From: Timema cristinae
Taxonomy: Eukaryota; Arthropoda; Insecta; Phasmatodea; Timematidae
Assembly: GCA_039000515.1 (NCBI GenBank)
Contig: JBCFYV010000001.1
Location: 13,183,928 to 13,247,927 of the forward strand
Length of the DNA stretch: 64,000 bases
Direction: 5' to 3'
The notes below the pieces were generated by a model. The model was not told the DNA's origin. It was given only the letters and a program-made list of their open reading frames with translations, and did no database searches. Position 1 is the first letter of the stretch. Each line of letters starts with the position of its first letter. Made by a program: the position numbers and the translations under genes. Shown here one piece after another: positions 43,600-54,930 of the stretch.

Positions 43600-43657
<58 letters not shown>
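43600..43657. repeat. (TA)n microsatellite
   Basis: Uninterrupted TATATA for more than 50 bp. Confidence 0.95.
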
Positions 43658-43660
<3 letters not shown>

Positions 43661-43944
43661 TAAACTTTTAAACTTATAGAAGGGTTTTATTTTAATTTAA
43701 AAAAGTTTTCACGTTGTTTTTACTATCAAGATTTTTTTTAAACAATGTGCCCATACTTGACAAAGGTTGCGGTGTTGAGGGATCAACAATCAAGGTCGAC
43801 GATAAGATACAGTAGAAGTGGGTCATTCGCAACTCGGGTTCAATGGTCTGACGCAAGGTAAGTTGGCAAGGTGTCAACGACAGATAACGAGATCTGATCA
43901 CAAGTGGGGTAGGGAGAAAATAAAACGTACGGTCCGATTATCAT

Positions 43945-44070
43945 TAGACAGCTAGAACAGTTACTAGATCTATTTTCATATATTCATACATCAAGTCATG
44001 TGATCTGCAACTGTCACTTTTGAAACATATTATCAATACCAATAAAATAACAATAGTAATCAAAATAATA
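43945..44070 (+). repeat. Unclassified interspersed repeat, copy 2
   Basis: Matches 12865-12990 over CAAGTCATGTGATCTG and the following AATACCAATA and AATAATAAT-like parts. Confidence 0.5.
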
Positions 44071-44439
44071 ATCAGGGACCAAACTACCGGTTTGCATTTA
44101 AAAATAACCCAAGAAATGTAAATGTTTTAAAAATAATCTACTTTTACCCACTGATTATTTCTTCCGTGTTATTTTATATTTATTTAAAACGTTAATTTTT
44201 GTATTTGTTTTCTTAAAGACTACTTTGTGTTTTTCCAAAAATTAAATTATTTGGTTTTTGATCGTGTAATCCCTCAAACTTTTAAATTGAATAGGTAGGG
44301 AAGAGTGGGGACTCTTGGTTATAATATAACAGAGGAATGTACCCGTATTTACAAGAAATGAGAGTGGGAAACCATCTAGGAATACTTACATCAAGCAGAC
44401 CCACCGATGGCGTTATTTGAAAAGTTAATAATAATACTA

Positions 44440-44454
44440 ATGATGATGATGATG

Positions 44455-44490
<36 letters not shown>

Positions 44491-44492
44491 GT
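44440..44492. repeat. (GAT)n/(AAT)n microsatellite
   Basis: GATGATGATGATGATAATAA continuing as (TAA)n, directly before the LINE fragment at 44505. Confidence 0.9.
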
Positions 44493-44504
44493 AACAACAA
44501 CAGG

Positions 44505-45560
44505 TGAGTGACTGCTTCTCTGAGAGTAGTTGGATGTATGTGGATTATTGCAAAGAATGAAGTACTATCGAAAGAGGCAAAGAGGGCAGTATATGAAAGT
44601 CTGTTATCACCAACATTGTTTTATGGATGTGAAGTGTGGTTTTGTCGGGAGAAACACAAGAGCTAGGTGAGTTCACTGGAATGAGATATCTAAGAAGTAT
44701 GTGGAGAAACTTGGTTGGACAGAGTCAGTAATGAATGGGTGCTGAAGGAATACAACTCGCATGGACAGAGTCAGTGATGAATGGGTGCTGAAGGAATACA
44801 ACTCGCATGGACAGAGTCAGTGATGAATGGGTGCTGAAGGAATACAACTCGCATGGACAGAGTCAGTAATGAATGGGTGCTGAAGGAATACAACTCGCAT
44901 GGACAGAGTCAGTAATGAATGGGTGCTGAAGGAATACAACTCGCATGGACAGAGTCAGTAATGAATGGGTGCTGAAGGAATACAACTCGCATGGACAGAG
45001 TCAGTAATGAATGGGTGCTGAAGGAATACAACTCGCATGGACAGAGTCAGTAATGAATGGGTGCTGAAGGAATACAACTCGCATGGACAGAGTCAGTAAT
45101 GAATGGGTGCTGAAGGAATACAACTCGCATGGACAGAGTCAGTAATGAATGGGTGCTGAAGGAATACAACTCGCATGGACAGAGTCAGTAATGAATGGGT
45201 GCTGAAGGAATACAACTCGCATGGACAGAGTCAGTGATGAATGGGTGCTGAAGGAATACAACTCGCATGGACAGAGTCAGTGATGAATGGGTGCTGAAGG
45301 AATACAACTCGCATGGACAGAGTCAGTAATGAATGGGTGCTGAAGGAATACAACTCGTATGAACAGAGTCAGTAATGAATGGGTGCTGAATGAGAGCGGT
45401 TTAAAAGAGAATCCAATAGATCAATATGAAAAAAGCGTCTTACGTTGGTTTGGGCAAGTTGAGAGGATGAGTGTGGATCAAGGGACTAAGCATTATATGA
45501 AGGTAGCGGTGGGGTTTGTTCAATGGAAGCAAGAGAAGCAACGCTTCCCTAAAATTTAAA
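44505..45560 (+). mobile_element. LINE reverse-transcriptase C-terminal fragment with internal tandem expansion
   Basis: Before the array the frame encodes SKEAKRAVYESLLSPTLFYG and CEVWFCREKHKS. After the array it resumes with RVSNEWVLNESGLKENPIDQ and YEKSVLRWFGQVERMSVDQG. Both halves match the fragment at 21955-22505, which has no array, so the array is an internal expansion of the LINE sequence itself. Confidence 0.85.
44715..45362 (+). repeat. 46-bp minisatellite grown from LINE coding sequence
   Basis: About 14 units of GGACAGAGTCAGTAATGAAT, GGGTGCTGAAGGAATACAAC and TCGCAT, nearly identical (AGTAATG or AGTGATG). The unit encodes the RVSNEWVLKE stretch of the surrounding reverse-transcriptase tail plus a short linker. 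Confidence 0.95.
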
Positions 45561-46220
45561 AAGGTAATAAAGAAAATAAGAGAAAAGTAAAATTAGAAGC
45601 CTCTCCAACAAGTATACTGAGTTGAGTTACCAGCTCTTCTTTCTTTGAACAAGCAGTTCTTTCTCAGACTGGCCGGCCAACCAGATGGTCTCGCTCTTTA
45701 TTCCTTCAATCGTTTGTTTCCGGGGAAAGGGAAGCAGCGTTTCCCTAGGCTAGTGTTAGCGCATGAATCTACTATCTTGATAGAAGTATAATCGTACTTT
45801 TAATACTGTTAAAATCTTATTTTTAGGTTGTTTTTAACGATATTTATTGTTTCTAGATAGAATTGTGATCACTTTATCACAAAATAATGTATTTATCACT
45901 AATTTACAGTAAGTTTAGTTATATTTTACAGAATATTGACGCTTGTTTGATCCTCCAAGGGAATTGGTTCGTTTCTTTGCGTACAGTAGTAGAATGACGA
46001 GTGTGTCAACAAGTGCAACAGTGGAAGAGGAGGGCTGCTATGTCAAAATTCATTAGTAATATTTTGAATCAAAGTTTTTCGTCTAGGTTTTTTGACCCAC
46101 TCCTTCGTAAGGCATTTTTTTTTTTTAACTTGGACGTTTCAATACTCAATTTCATGAAAGTGTATAGTAACTATCGGTGTGTTTGGTTGGTGTAAAATTC
46201 TATGTGACCTTATTTTTTAC
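45561..46220. other. Intergenic, nothing recognised
   Basis: No supported coding or repeat feature. Confidence 0.45.
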
Positions 46221-46221
46221 T

Positions 46222-46403
46222 CCTTCCTACACCTCTGACAAGACATCTTGTGAATGTGTGGAATGCCAGGTCGCCACCGTGGTTCGGATTCTACGTTAAA
46301 CTGTAGGTCCTCCATTTTCATCTCACAATCACCCGACCATTACACATTAGCGTAAGTGTGTATAACCCGAACGGGTAGTAAGACGCAGTGCTAATAATAA
46401 TAA
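46222..46403 (+). mobile_element. SINE1 copy, 5'-truncated
   Basis: Starts at TCCTACACCTCTGACAAGAC, carries GCCACCGTGGTTCGGATTCT and ends AAGACGCAGTGCTAATAATAA. The flanks TTTTTTACT and CTATTTACT may be a decayed target duplication. Confidence 0.85.
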
Positions 46404-46699
46404 TACTATTTACTAATGATAATGGCGTATATAATAAATCCAGATTCCAAGCTATTATAAGGCAAGCCATCGGTCATACTCATTTGCAGGCCACAATCCA
46501 AGAGAAAACTTCAGCAATCGTAAATTGACCATTATTCTTCTTCTTTTTATTTGAGTTAGAACTACAATTATTATTTAAATATATATATAATTTAATGATT
46601 GAGTAATATTTCTAAGATCACCAATTATTTTGTTTTATTCCATGCATAGTTTGTGTCACCCCCCCTTGGATGGATGATGGATGGATGGACCTTAAAAGG

Positions 46700-46835
46700 T
46701 TTAACAGCCCTGCTCTAATCATCCAGGTGAATACTCCTGCTCTGAGACTCAATGTGGAATAGCCCTGCTCTAATCACTCCAGGTGGAATACCCTGCTCTA
46801 ATCACTCCAGGTTCAATACTCCTGCTCTAGACCAG
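46700..46835 (+). repeat. Short minisatellite of about 30 bp
   Basis: Three to four units with CCCTGCTCTAATCACTCCAG and GTGGAATA or GTTCAATACT, next to a (GGAT)n patch at 46669. Confidence 0.75.
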
Positions 46836-46999
46836 TCTATGGCTACATATTAAGATATTGAAAGAACTAAGTGGACCGTACAGAGAAATAGACATACATC
46901 ACAGCATATAGTTAAGCCTAAACATGACTAAATGTAAGCTTTGCAGCCAACACTATAATTACCCCCTCTCTCCACAAATCGGAAACGTTTTTCAGCCCC

Positions 47000-47255
47000 T
47001 CGTTCAACAGATAGGCCTACTTTATGAAAAGTGGCGATTGAGTGATGAGAAACTGTAAAGCACAGTGTGACTGTTTTGATCACGCGTATCCAATATTGCC
47101 GCACAGATGGTATGTATATATTTTATGTACTGTATACCTTCATTTCAGTATTCGTCATTGAAATTATTTTATTCACGGGTCGGATAAATCCATTTTGTGG
47201 ACCAGATCCAGCCCACGGACCGTAGTTTGAGAACCACTTGCGACCACAGCAGCAA
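47000..47255 (-). mobile_element. hAT-like transposon remnant
   Basis: The right border in reverse reads AAGTGGTTCTCAAACTACGG, then TCCGTGGGCTGGATCTGG. This is the well-known CAGnGGTTCTCAAACT type of hAT terminus. The interior is too decayed to show transposase. Confidence 0.6.
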
Positions 47256-47780
47256 ACGACACTTTCTTACTTCTTGGCGGGTAGTTTGAAAAGGGGGAGT
47301 GTTGAGGTTATGTCTGAGCACGTGTGACTTTGGTCAAGTTGCGACAAGACCACGGGGGAATAGGTTTAAGACCAACTTGAGATTATTGGAGTGTTATTCA
47401 CGTCAGGTTTATTAACAGTGTCTTCCCATACCCTCTCCACGCGATTGCTGTTATAACCTTTAGATTAAACCTTAATAGCCATGCTGCTAAACACAATGTC
47501 GGAGTGTATATCTTGTTTGAGTCAAAGTAAGACAGTTTTATAGTACTTAAGTTATGTTTACATCTTAGAAGTATTGTTTTCCCCTAATGAGCTATGTGTT
47601 GCTGTTTGGTGGAAATAAATTTATCATGCCTTCGGCTAAAAACTCATGAAATTTAATACAATTTATTTAACTCAGAATTATAACTTTGGTCTAAAATCGG
47701 TCTCTTAAGTATAAATGTGTTTGTCATTACACTAAAGGGTAGTGTGACGCAACGCTGATGTCACAGTCCAAGGCCAGGAG

Positions 47781-47825
47781 CTGACTATTTAAAAGGTGAT
47801 ACACAATCACTCGAGAGTTCAGTCG
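47781..47825 (+). promoter_or_regulatory. Candidate core promoter of EcKL copy 5
   Basis: TATTTAAAA at 47786-47794 is followed by the initiator TCAGT (A at 47821) with TATA-initiator spacing of about 30 bp. It is the best-formed pair upstream of copy 5, 0.78 kb before its ATG. The GATA/E-box block of P1-P4 is absent. The matching 5' splice site is unclear (TTAG/GTAGAG near 47961 is one option). Confidence 0.45.
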
Positions 47826-47954
47826 AGACCCCTCATTGGACATCAATATCGGTATATTTAGTTCTATATTAACTCTAGATTGGTGATTCCACAGTTGACA
47901 GCATATCAACGGACTCACAGAAAACACGTGGAAGTCGTGGGGCTCTCAGATCGT

Positions 47955-48030
47955 CTTGTTAGGTAGAGTGGTTAGTGCGCCAGACTATTGTCTCGTGTGA
48001 TTTGACCCTTAGCTGTCAATCTTGGGTCGC
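47955..48030 (+). mobile_element. tRNA-like SINE head
   Basis: TTAGGTAGAGTGGTTAGTGC followed by GTGATTTGACCCTTAGC. Resembles A and B boxes; tentative. Confidence 0.35.
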
Positions 48031-48146
48031 AAATAATATTTTCAATCCTGTATTTATTTTAATGACGAGGAACATGGTGTGTTTATTAGTTGTATCTAAC
48101 GGGCACTTTCTGAGACACCTGATTATATTGGCATAGTCTGACACCT

Positions 48147-48385
48147 TACCTCAGTCAGTAGCGTGTTTGTCTCTGTGTAAATGCCCCGGGTTTGATTCCT
48201 GGCTTGGCGGGAAAATGTATCAATAGTTCAATAATGTGAGCCTCCTCTTCACGGTGATAAATTAACGGCTGGTGGGCTGGATGTTGAGTATATTCTAGAT
48301 TTAAGTTTGTTTATAAATCGTGTGCTAATATAATCAGTTTGTTCAGAAAGTGCACGTTAAACAACTCAAATAAATGAAAGAAATA
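48147..48385 (+). mobile_element. tRNA-like SINE (SINE4/SINE3 tail)
   Basis: CTCAGTCAGTAGCGTGTTTG and CCGGGTTTGATTCCTGG form A and B boxes as at 16165. The 3' end AATCAGTTTGTTCAGAAAGT and AAATAAATGAAA match the tail of 11868-12160, showing that both ends belong to a shared SINE family or superfamily. Confidence 0.65.
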
Positions 48386-48597
48386 TATTGGCATATGACT
48401 TACAAACTAACTTAACTCGATAACACACATAGCTCCCAATACCACTGTCGCCAATTCATCACTGTAAAAGGGGACCCCCCCTCCCTCCCCCTTTCCCAAC
48501 TAGACACTTTTTGACTGATTTGAGGGCTACCTCTCGTATTGGTCCAGGGCTGCCAATTTACTAAATTTGAATTTCAGAAAAGACACTAGACCCCGCC

Positions 48598-49755
48598 ATG
48601 TTTAAAGAGGATAGCAGCGTCCTCATCCGGTTATTCGAGGATATCCTGAGACAGGAGTACCCTCTGACGGTCCGAGTGAAGGACATCCGTCCAGCCGTGT
48701 CCGTGGGGGACAACTACAGTGGACAGCTTCACAGGGTTACCCTAGAGGTCTTGGAGGACGCCAAGGTCACGGAACAGCGCCATCTTGTCGTCAAGACACT
48801 CCCCGAGTCGGAGACGATGTTACGGTACATGGAGGAGGGAGGCACGTTCGCCCGAGAGACCCGCATGTACCGGGACACCCTCCCCGCCATGACGCGAGTC
48901 CTGGGGGGTACACCGCTATCCCCGCAGTACTACCCCTCACCCATCCAGAACACCGTCATCATGCAGGACCTCGCCGCGGAGGGATACAAGATGGCAGACA
49001 GACTCAGAGGACTGGACTACGCTCATTGCGTGGCCGCCGTCAGGGCCCTGGCGCGCTTCCACGGCGCCTCTGTCGCCCTCCTACGGGACTCTCCTCATGC
49101 TCTGGACGAGTATCGGACAACGGTGTTCGTCGAGCGGTACCGGCACCTCATGGAGGAGTTCACGGGGCGCAGGATCATCAGGATGGCGTCGGTGGTGGAG
49201 GGTTGGCCGGGGTACGAGCGGTTCGGCGACAAGCTTCGGAATCTCGGCGCTGTCATGTTCGACAAGCTCGTGACGCTGACGGAAGAACGTCCCGGTGCAC
49301 TCCTCGTCCTCAACCATAATGACCTCTGGGTCAACAACCTCATGTTCAAACGTTCCGCTGACGGACACATTGACGTGAGGTTCCTGGACTTCCAGCTGTG
49401 CAGGGTGTCCTGCGCCGTGTTCGACCTGCACCACCTGTTCGGGACGAGCGCCTCCGCCGAGGTGCGCGACGGTAAACTGGACGCGGTCCTGAGTGAGTAT
49501 CACTCCGAGCTAAGCAGAGTCCTCAGGAGCGTGGGGTGTGATGATAGGGTGACGAGTCTGCAGCAGCTGAGAGCAGAGATGGATGAGAAGGAACTGTACT
49601 ACCTGTACATCACCAGCACGCTGCTCAGCGTCATCCTGGATCCTGAGAGCGTCTCGGAGGTACCGAACGTTGACAACGCGGATAGAAACCCCACCTTCAG
49701 GCAGATCTTCCAGAAGGTGCTCCTGGACTACGAGAGGAAAGGTGTGCTCAAGTGA
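48598..49755 (+). CDS. EcKL copy 5: ecdysteroid-kinase-like protein, intact, GC-rich
   Basis: 385 residues, about 25 fewer than copies 1, 3 and 6, mainly because the N-terminal P-x-W-L segment is missing. The start follows an acceptor (TTTGAATTTCAG, ending 48577). Key parts are VGDNYSGQLHRV (37-48), the ATP Lys in HLVVK (66), Glu in FARETRMY (87), VIMQDLAAEGYKMADR (120-135), the catalytic loop HNDLWVNN (240-247, with Asn in place of the Gly of copies 1, 3 and 4) and LDFQ (D264). No signal peptide or membrane segment. The codons are conspicuously rich in G/C at third positions (runs of CTC, GCC, GTC), unlike copies 1-4. It is closest to copies 6 and 7. Its role is presumably the same type of small-molecule phosphorylation, substrate unknown. 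Confidence 0.93.
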   Translation: MFKEDSSVLIRLFEDILRQEYPLTVRVKDIRPAVSVGDNYSGQLHRVTLEVLEDAKVTEQRHLVVKTLPESETMLRYMEEGGTFARETRMYRDTLPAMTRVLGGTPLSPQYYPSPIQNTVIMQDLAAEGYKMADRLRGLDYAHCVAAVRALARFHGASVALLRDSPHALDEYRTTVFVERYRHLMEEFTGRRIIRMASVVEGWPGYERFGDKLRNLGAVMFDKLVTLTEERPGALLVLNHNDLWVNNLMFKRSADGHIDVRFLDFQLCRVSCAVFDLHHLFGTSASAEVRDGKLDAVLSEYHSELSRVLRSVGCDDRVTSLQQLRAEMDEKELYYLYITSTLLSVILDPESVSEVPNVDNADRNPTFRQIFQKVLLDYERKGVLK

Positions 49756-50508
49756 ATTTTCCGCTCAACCAGCTGCGGACGTATTTTCTTCTAGAAACCA
49801 GAAGATGCAGTTGCAAAACTGCCTTATGGGCCTGTCTGGTCTGTCATTTTATTCAGAGAGATATTGATTAAGAAGTGTACTGTGTAGTAGCTCAGACCTG
49901 GGGCCATCGTCGGAAACAACTGATTAGGGGCAACGAGCCATAGTTTCCAATGGCAGAACCACAAGTTTGAACTCTCATAGTTGAACTGAACAATAGTTAG
50001 TGTCTGGAGGCAAACCACTCTCTGTCACGCCAGCAGAATGTTGTTTTATGTGTGTTGACTCAATTTAAAATAGTATTTATCACAATTTGTTCAAGATATC
50101 ACACATCATATTCACTATTTTCTTTAACGGAAAACAAAACCCAAATTAAAAAGTTTGTTTGACTACTTATCTATAAACTATTACTAAACCTATAGACCAC
50201 TTGACTTGATGTTTTACCCCCAATCAGCTGACAGCCATCGTTCAATATCGCTCTCATGCGCACAAGACAGACATCATCAACCTACCCCTTCCTTTGTTCG
50301 TGGTGTAAATCGGACAGAGGGAGAAGAGAAAGTGAAGTACGGTAGTAAGATAGAAAGGAAAGTAAAAGAAAAAGATAGAAAAAGGGGAGGGAATTGAATG
50401 TAGTTTGTTGTTCTCAATAATTTAATTAGTTTGACCATTTTCTCGCCAAAGTGAGAACATGTATACATGATATACATTTAGGTGAATGAACCAAACAGGG
50501 ACCCGCTC
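49756..50508. other. 3' flank of EcKL copy 5
   Basis: No gene or repeat recognised. A purine-rich stretch (AAGAAAAAGATAGAAAAAGG) lies near 50365. Confidence 0.4.
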
Positions 50509-50748
50509 TAGTGGCCACATGGTCCAAGGCGTCATTCTTTCAATAGACTGAACTGATGATGACGGGGAAATCAGGTTTCCAATCCTGGTCGGCTATACTG
50601 AAGGTGTTTTTACCCTAAATGATTTGCCCCTCACTCCACGCAAATTCGGGCACACTTCCTCTAAATTCAACCTTATTCATCCCTAACTTACTAGCGTAAT
50701 TATTACATATGTGTACAACCCGAACAAATAGTGAGATGCGGTGATAAA
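50509..50748 (+). mobile_element. SINE2 copy, plus strand, nearly full length
   Basis: The head GTGGCCACATGGTCCAAGGC is followed by AATCAGGTTTCCAATCCTGG at the B box position, the body CACTCCACGCAAATTCGGGC and the end GTGAGATGCGGTGATAAAAA. A good template for the family. Confidence 0.85.
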
Positions 50749-51151
50749 AATAAACAAAACCAAACAGGAATCAACGCTAGAAGAATGGAACATGTAAGAG
50801 ATAAAGAGAGATATAATTTGAGAGGGAGAAAACATACGACAGACAGACGCAACAGTTGAATTCATGAACACAATATTATTTATTTTTAAAATATAACAGA
50901 TTTGTGTAAGCATGATCCAAAGGAAATATTAAAGAAACTTTCTGTGTATTTATTGTTTGAGAATATATTTAATTTAAATGTGGTGTTTAAAATTACTGTT
51001 TTTTACTTTTAACGCAAAGAATTATACCTTTTTATTGTTGTTACAATGTAAATAAAATTTAAAGACTTGATGTTGTAATTAAATAAAAATAATGAATTAA
51101 GGTGTACTTTTCTAGACCGTATGTACAACACATCTACCAACATCTGAGCAT

Positions 51152-51432
51152 GGGTGACCTGGTGGTCTAGGGGTACGGTGTCAGACTTATGTGCTGGGGT
51201 CCGGGGTTCAATCCTAGGTCCCGGCACAGATTTATCTGATTACCAAACCCTTCCTTCACCTCTGACAAGACGTGTATTAATCACAACTTGTGAATGTGGG
51301 GAATGACAGGCCTCCACCGTGGTTCGGATCCCACGTTAAACTGTAGGTCCTTCATTTCATCTCACAATCATCCTACCATTACACATTAGCGTAAGTGCAT
51401 ATAACCCGAACGACTAGTAAGACGCAGTGCTA

Positions 51433-51491
<59 letters not shown>
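51152..51491 (+). mobile_element. Full-length SINE1 copy
   Basis: The head GGGTGACCTGGTGGTCTAGG is followed by CCGGGGTTCAATCCTAGG, the whole family body and a long (TAA)n tail. No clean target duplication was found. Confidence 0.9.
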
Positions 51492-51494
<3 letters not shown>

Positions 51495-52515
51495 GACCAG
51501 ACAATGGTTCGAACCAACAAACACGAGCTCGAAACAACACCAGCCATAAATCACCCTCGGTAATGATTATATTGTATATATAATTCATTTGATTAACTAA
51601 TAGAAATAATCAGATCCGATATAATATGATAATTTGCAATATTTATTTAATTAACACTATCTTTAGCAGTAAATGTCTACGCGGTGCAACAGCTTTCTGT
51701 CTCTCTTTATCAGCCACCCAGGTAAAATCTTCTCGGAAGACAAGGGAGAGGAGATAAAAGACAGCTGCAGAGAATGTTCTTGAAGCAGATGCCACTAGCT
51801 TGCTGGTCACCGAGCAGTCTGGGTATGCTTCCATCAAGAGAAAACATATTTTTCATTAAAATAATCGAATATTAATCGGAAACGTAAATATTCCGTGCCA
51901 GGCTCAATACAGGTTTAATTTTTACCCAATTTATATTTGGCCATCACATTTCCCTCCCTATGAAGAGAAATAGCGGCACGTATGATGTCGGATCATGTGC
52001 CCAGTGCTGCAGGGACGTTAAATAAATACTTAATTAGAATTAAATAATTTGTTACAATATTAACCTGATAGTAAATCACTGAAACATAATCCTTATATTG
52101 TCATCCAAAAGTGTCATAAAATTTCAATAACAAACAATTGCTTGATGAAGTTTGATCAAGACATCACAAAAGAAGAGGCTTTCAACGTGTAGGCACGATA
52201 AACCTTCACACCTCCTTATGGTTTATGACTTAATTTCTTTGCTCGTGACTAGTACTTGGACAGAACATAGCTTCATTTTAAGATAGATTGGTAGATAACA
52301 CAATGTAATGGAAATATTTTCTCTCCAGGAAACAAAAGGCCAACTTATATTTCGGTACATCTAGTAAAATAAATTAAAAATTATTTTTCTTCCCCTGGTA
52401 TTGTTAGTTTACTGAATTGTTAATCGAGTTATTTAGTAACACCATCACATAACTGAGTAATTTACCCCTTAAGCTTCCCATGGTTTAATTGGCACAGTAG
52501 GAATTTCATTTAAAA
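51492..52515. other. Intergenic, nothing firm
   Basis: AT-rich. The words GCTGCAGGGACGTTAAATAA at 52007 resemble a SINE tail. No other feature supported. Confidence 0.4.
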
Positions 52516-52690
52516 CTAGCGGAATTACCCAGCCTTGCGTGACTACCACGGGCAACCCTTTTCTTTACTTCAAACAGACAGAAAAAAAACCCGGTTCATT
52601 TTATTAAAATAGATTTTAAAAAAGCATTTAAAGCCGACAAGTTTCCAAATCCTTTATAAAACTCTCTCAACCTCGCTCCAGTGGACGCGC
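52516..52690 (+). mobile_element. Unclassified interspersed repeat, copy 3 (start only)
   Basis: AACTAGCGGAATTACCCAGC, TTGCGTGACTACCACGGGCA and AAACAGACAGAAAA match the start of 38585 (AGACTAGC..., AACTAGACAGAAAAG). The sequence then leads directly into the 75-bp array. Confidence 0.55.
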
Positions 52691-54560
52691 AAGCCCTCTT
52701 CCCGCTCAGGTCATGGTACTGAGCAATCCGTTCCGCCTCACTCCATCTCGCTGCTATAAACAGGCAAGTCCTCTTCCCGCTCAGGTCATGGTACTGAGCA
52801 ATCCGTCCCGCCTCGCTCCATCTCGCTGCTATAAACAGGCAAGTCCACTTCCCGCTCAGGTCATGGCACTGAACAATCCGTCCTGCCTCACTCCATCTCA
52901 CTGCTATAAACAGGCAACCCTCTTCCCGCTCAGGTCATGGTACCGAGCAATCCGTCCCACCTCACTTCATCTCGCTGCTATAAACAGGCAAGTCCTCTTC
53001 CCGCTCAGGTCATGGTACCGAGCAATCCGTCCCACCTCGCTTCATTTCGCTGCTATAAACAGGCAAGTCCTCTTCCCGCTCAGGTCATGGTACTGAGCAA
53101 TCCGTCCCGCCTCGCTTCATCTCGCTGCTATAAACAGACAAGCCCTCTTCCCACTCAGGTCATGGTACTGAGTAATCCGTCCGGCATCGCTTCATCACGC
53201 TGCTATAAACAGGCAAGCCCTCTTCCCACTCAGGTCATGGTACCGAGAAATCCGTCCCACCTCGCTCCATCTCACTGCAATAAACAGGCAAGCCCTCTTC
53301 CCGCTCAGGTCATGGTACTGAGCAATCTGTCCCACCTCGCTCCATCTCACTGCAATAAACAGGCAAGTCCTCTTCCCGCTCAGGTCATGGTACTGAGCAA
53401 TCTGTCCCACCTCGCTCCATCTCACTGCAATAAACAGGCAATGCCTCTTCCCGATCAGGTCATGGTACTGAGTAATCCGTCCCGCATCGCTTCATCTCGC
53501 TGCTATATACAGACAAACCCTCTTCCCGCTCAGGTCATGGTACTGAGTAATCCGTCCCGCATCGCTTCATCTCGCTGCAATAAACAGGCAAGCCCTCTTC
53601 CCACTCAGGTCATGGTACCGAGAAATCCGTCCGGCATCGCTTCATCTCGCTGCTATAAACAGGCAAGCCCTCTTCCCACTCAGGTCATGGTACCGAGAAA
53701 TCCGTCCCACCTCGCTCCATCTCACTGCAATAAACAGGCAAGCCCTCTTCCCGCTCAGGTCATGGTACTGAGCAATCTGTCCCACCTCGCTTCATCTCGC
53801 TGCAATAAACAGGCAAGCCCTCTTCCCGCTCAGGTCATGGTACTGAGTAATCCGTCCCGCATCGCTCCATCTCACTGCAATAAACAGGCAAGCCCTCTTC
53901 CCGCTCAGGTCATGGTACTGAGCAATCTGTCCCACCTCGCTCCATCTCACTGCAATAAACAGGCAAGCCCTCTTCCCGCTCAGGTCATGGTACTGAGCAA
54001 TCTGTCCCACCTCGCTCCATCTCACTGCAATAAACAGGCAAGCCCTCTTCCCGATCAGGTCATGGTACTGAGTAATCCGTCCCGCATCGCTTCATCTCGC
54101 TGCTATAAACAGACAAGCCCTCTTCCCGCTCAGGTCATGGTACTGAGTAATCCGTCCCGCATCGCTTCATCTCGCTGCAATAAACAGGCAAGCCCTCTTC
54201 CCGCTCAGGTCATGGTACTGAGTAATCCGTCCCGCATCGCTTCATCTCGCTGCAATAAACAGGCAAGCCCTCTTCCCGATCAGGTCATGGTACTGAGTAA
54301 TCCGTCCCGCCTCGCTCCATCTCGCTGCTATAAACAGGCAAACCCTCTTCCCGCTCAGGTCATAGTACTGAGCAATCCGTCCCGCCTCGCTTCACCTCGC
54401 TGCTATAAACAAGCAAGCCCTCTTCCCGCTCAGGTCATGGTACTGAGCAATCCGTCCCGCCTCGCTTCATCTCGCTGCTATAAACAGGCAAACCCTCTTC
54501 CCGCTCAGGTCATGGTACCGAGAAATCCGTCCCGCCTCGCTTCATCTCGCTGCTATATAC
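52690..54560 (+). repeat. 75-bp minisatellite, about 25 copies
   Basis: The unit contains GGTCATGGTACTGAGCAATC, CGTCCCGCCTCGCTTCATCT, CGCTGCTATAAACAGGCAAG and CCCTCTTCCCGCTCA. Variant positions (CTATAAA or CAATAAA, GCATCGC or CCTCGC) are shared by groups of neighbouring units, showing block duplications. The unit is 25 codons long, so a 545-codon frame runs through; it has no domain and is rejected as a gene. Confidence 0.95.
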
Positions 54561-54891
54561 TGCCACAGACGTAATTTAACATTTTTAAAAAATCTTAATT
54601 TTGGGCGCATATGGGCACAAACAGAGCATAATCGACTGTGTAAATATTACATTATTTGGAGAATATGGCGGGCTAACTTTATATCCATGCAAAGACAAAG
54701 TAAAATTTGCAATCTAGAGTCATTGAACTCAAAAACCAACATTTTTCTCTAGCAAAAGCAATACATCCTACGTGAACATTGATCAGCGAATATGAGCCAT
54801 TGTTATCACAGAAATATACCCCAATGGCCCAGTTAGTTTGACTGATAACAGCCAAGGTCACCTCGTGTTTGCCTGTCATCAAGATGTAGGA

Positions 54892-54895
54892 GTTT

Positions 54896-54929
<34 letters not shown>

Positions 54930-54930
54930 G
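54892..54930. repeat. (TTG)n microsatellite
   Basis: Twelve or so TTG repeats; read on the other strand they give a poly-Asn artefact. Confidence 0.9.

Noticed and set aside
52937..54574. 545-codon frame as a repeat protein
   Set aside because: Explained by a 75-bp tandem unit; no signal peptide, no recognisable repeat-protein family, and the frame begins and ends with the array.
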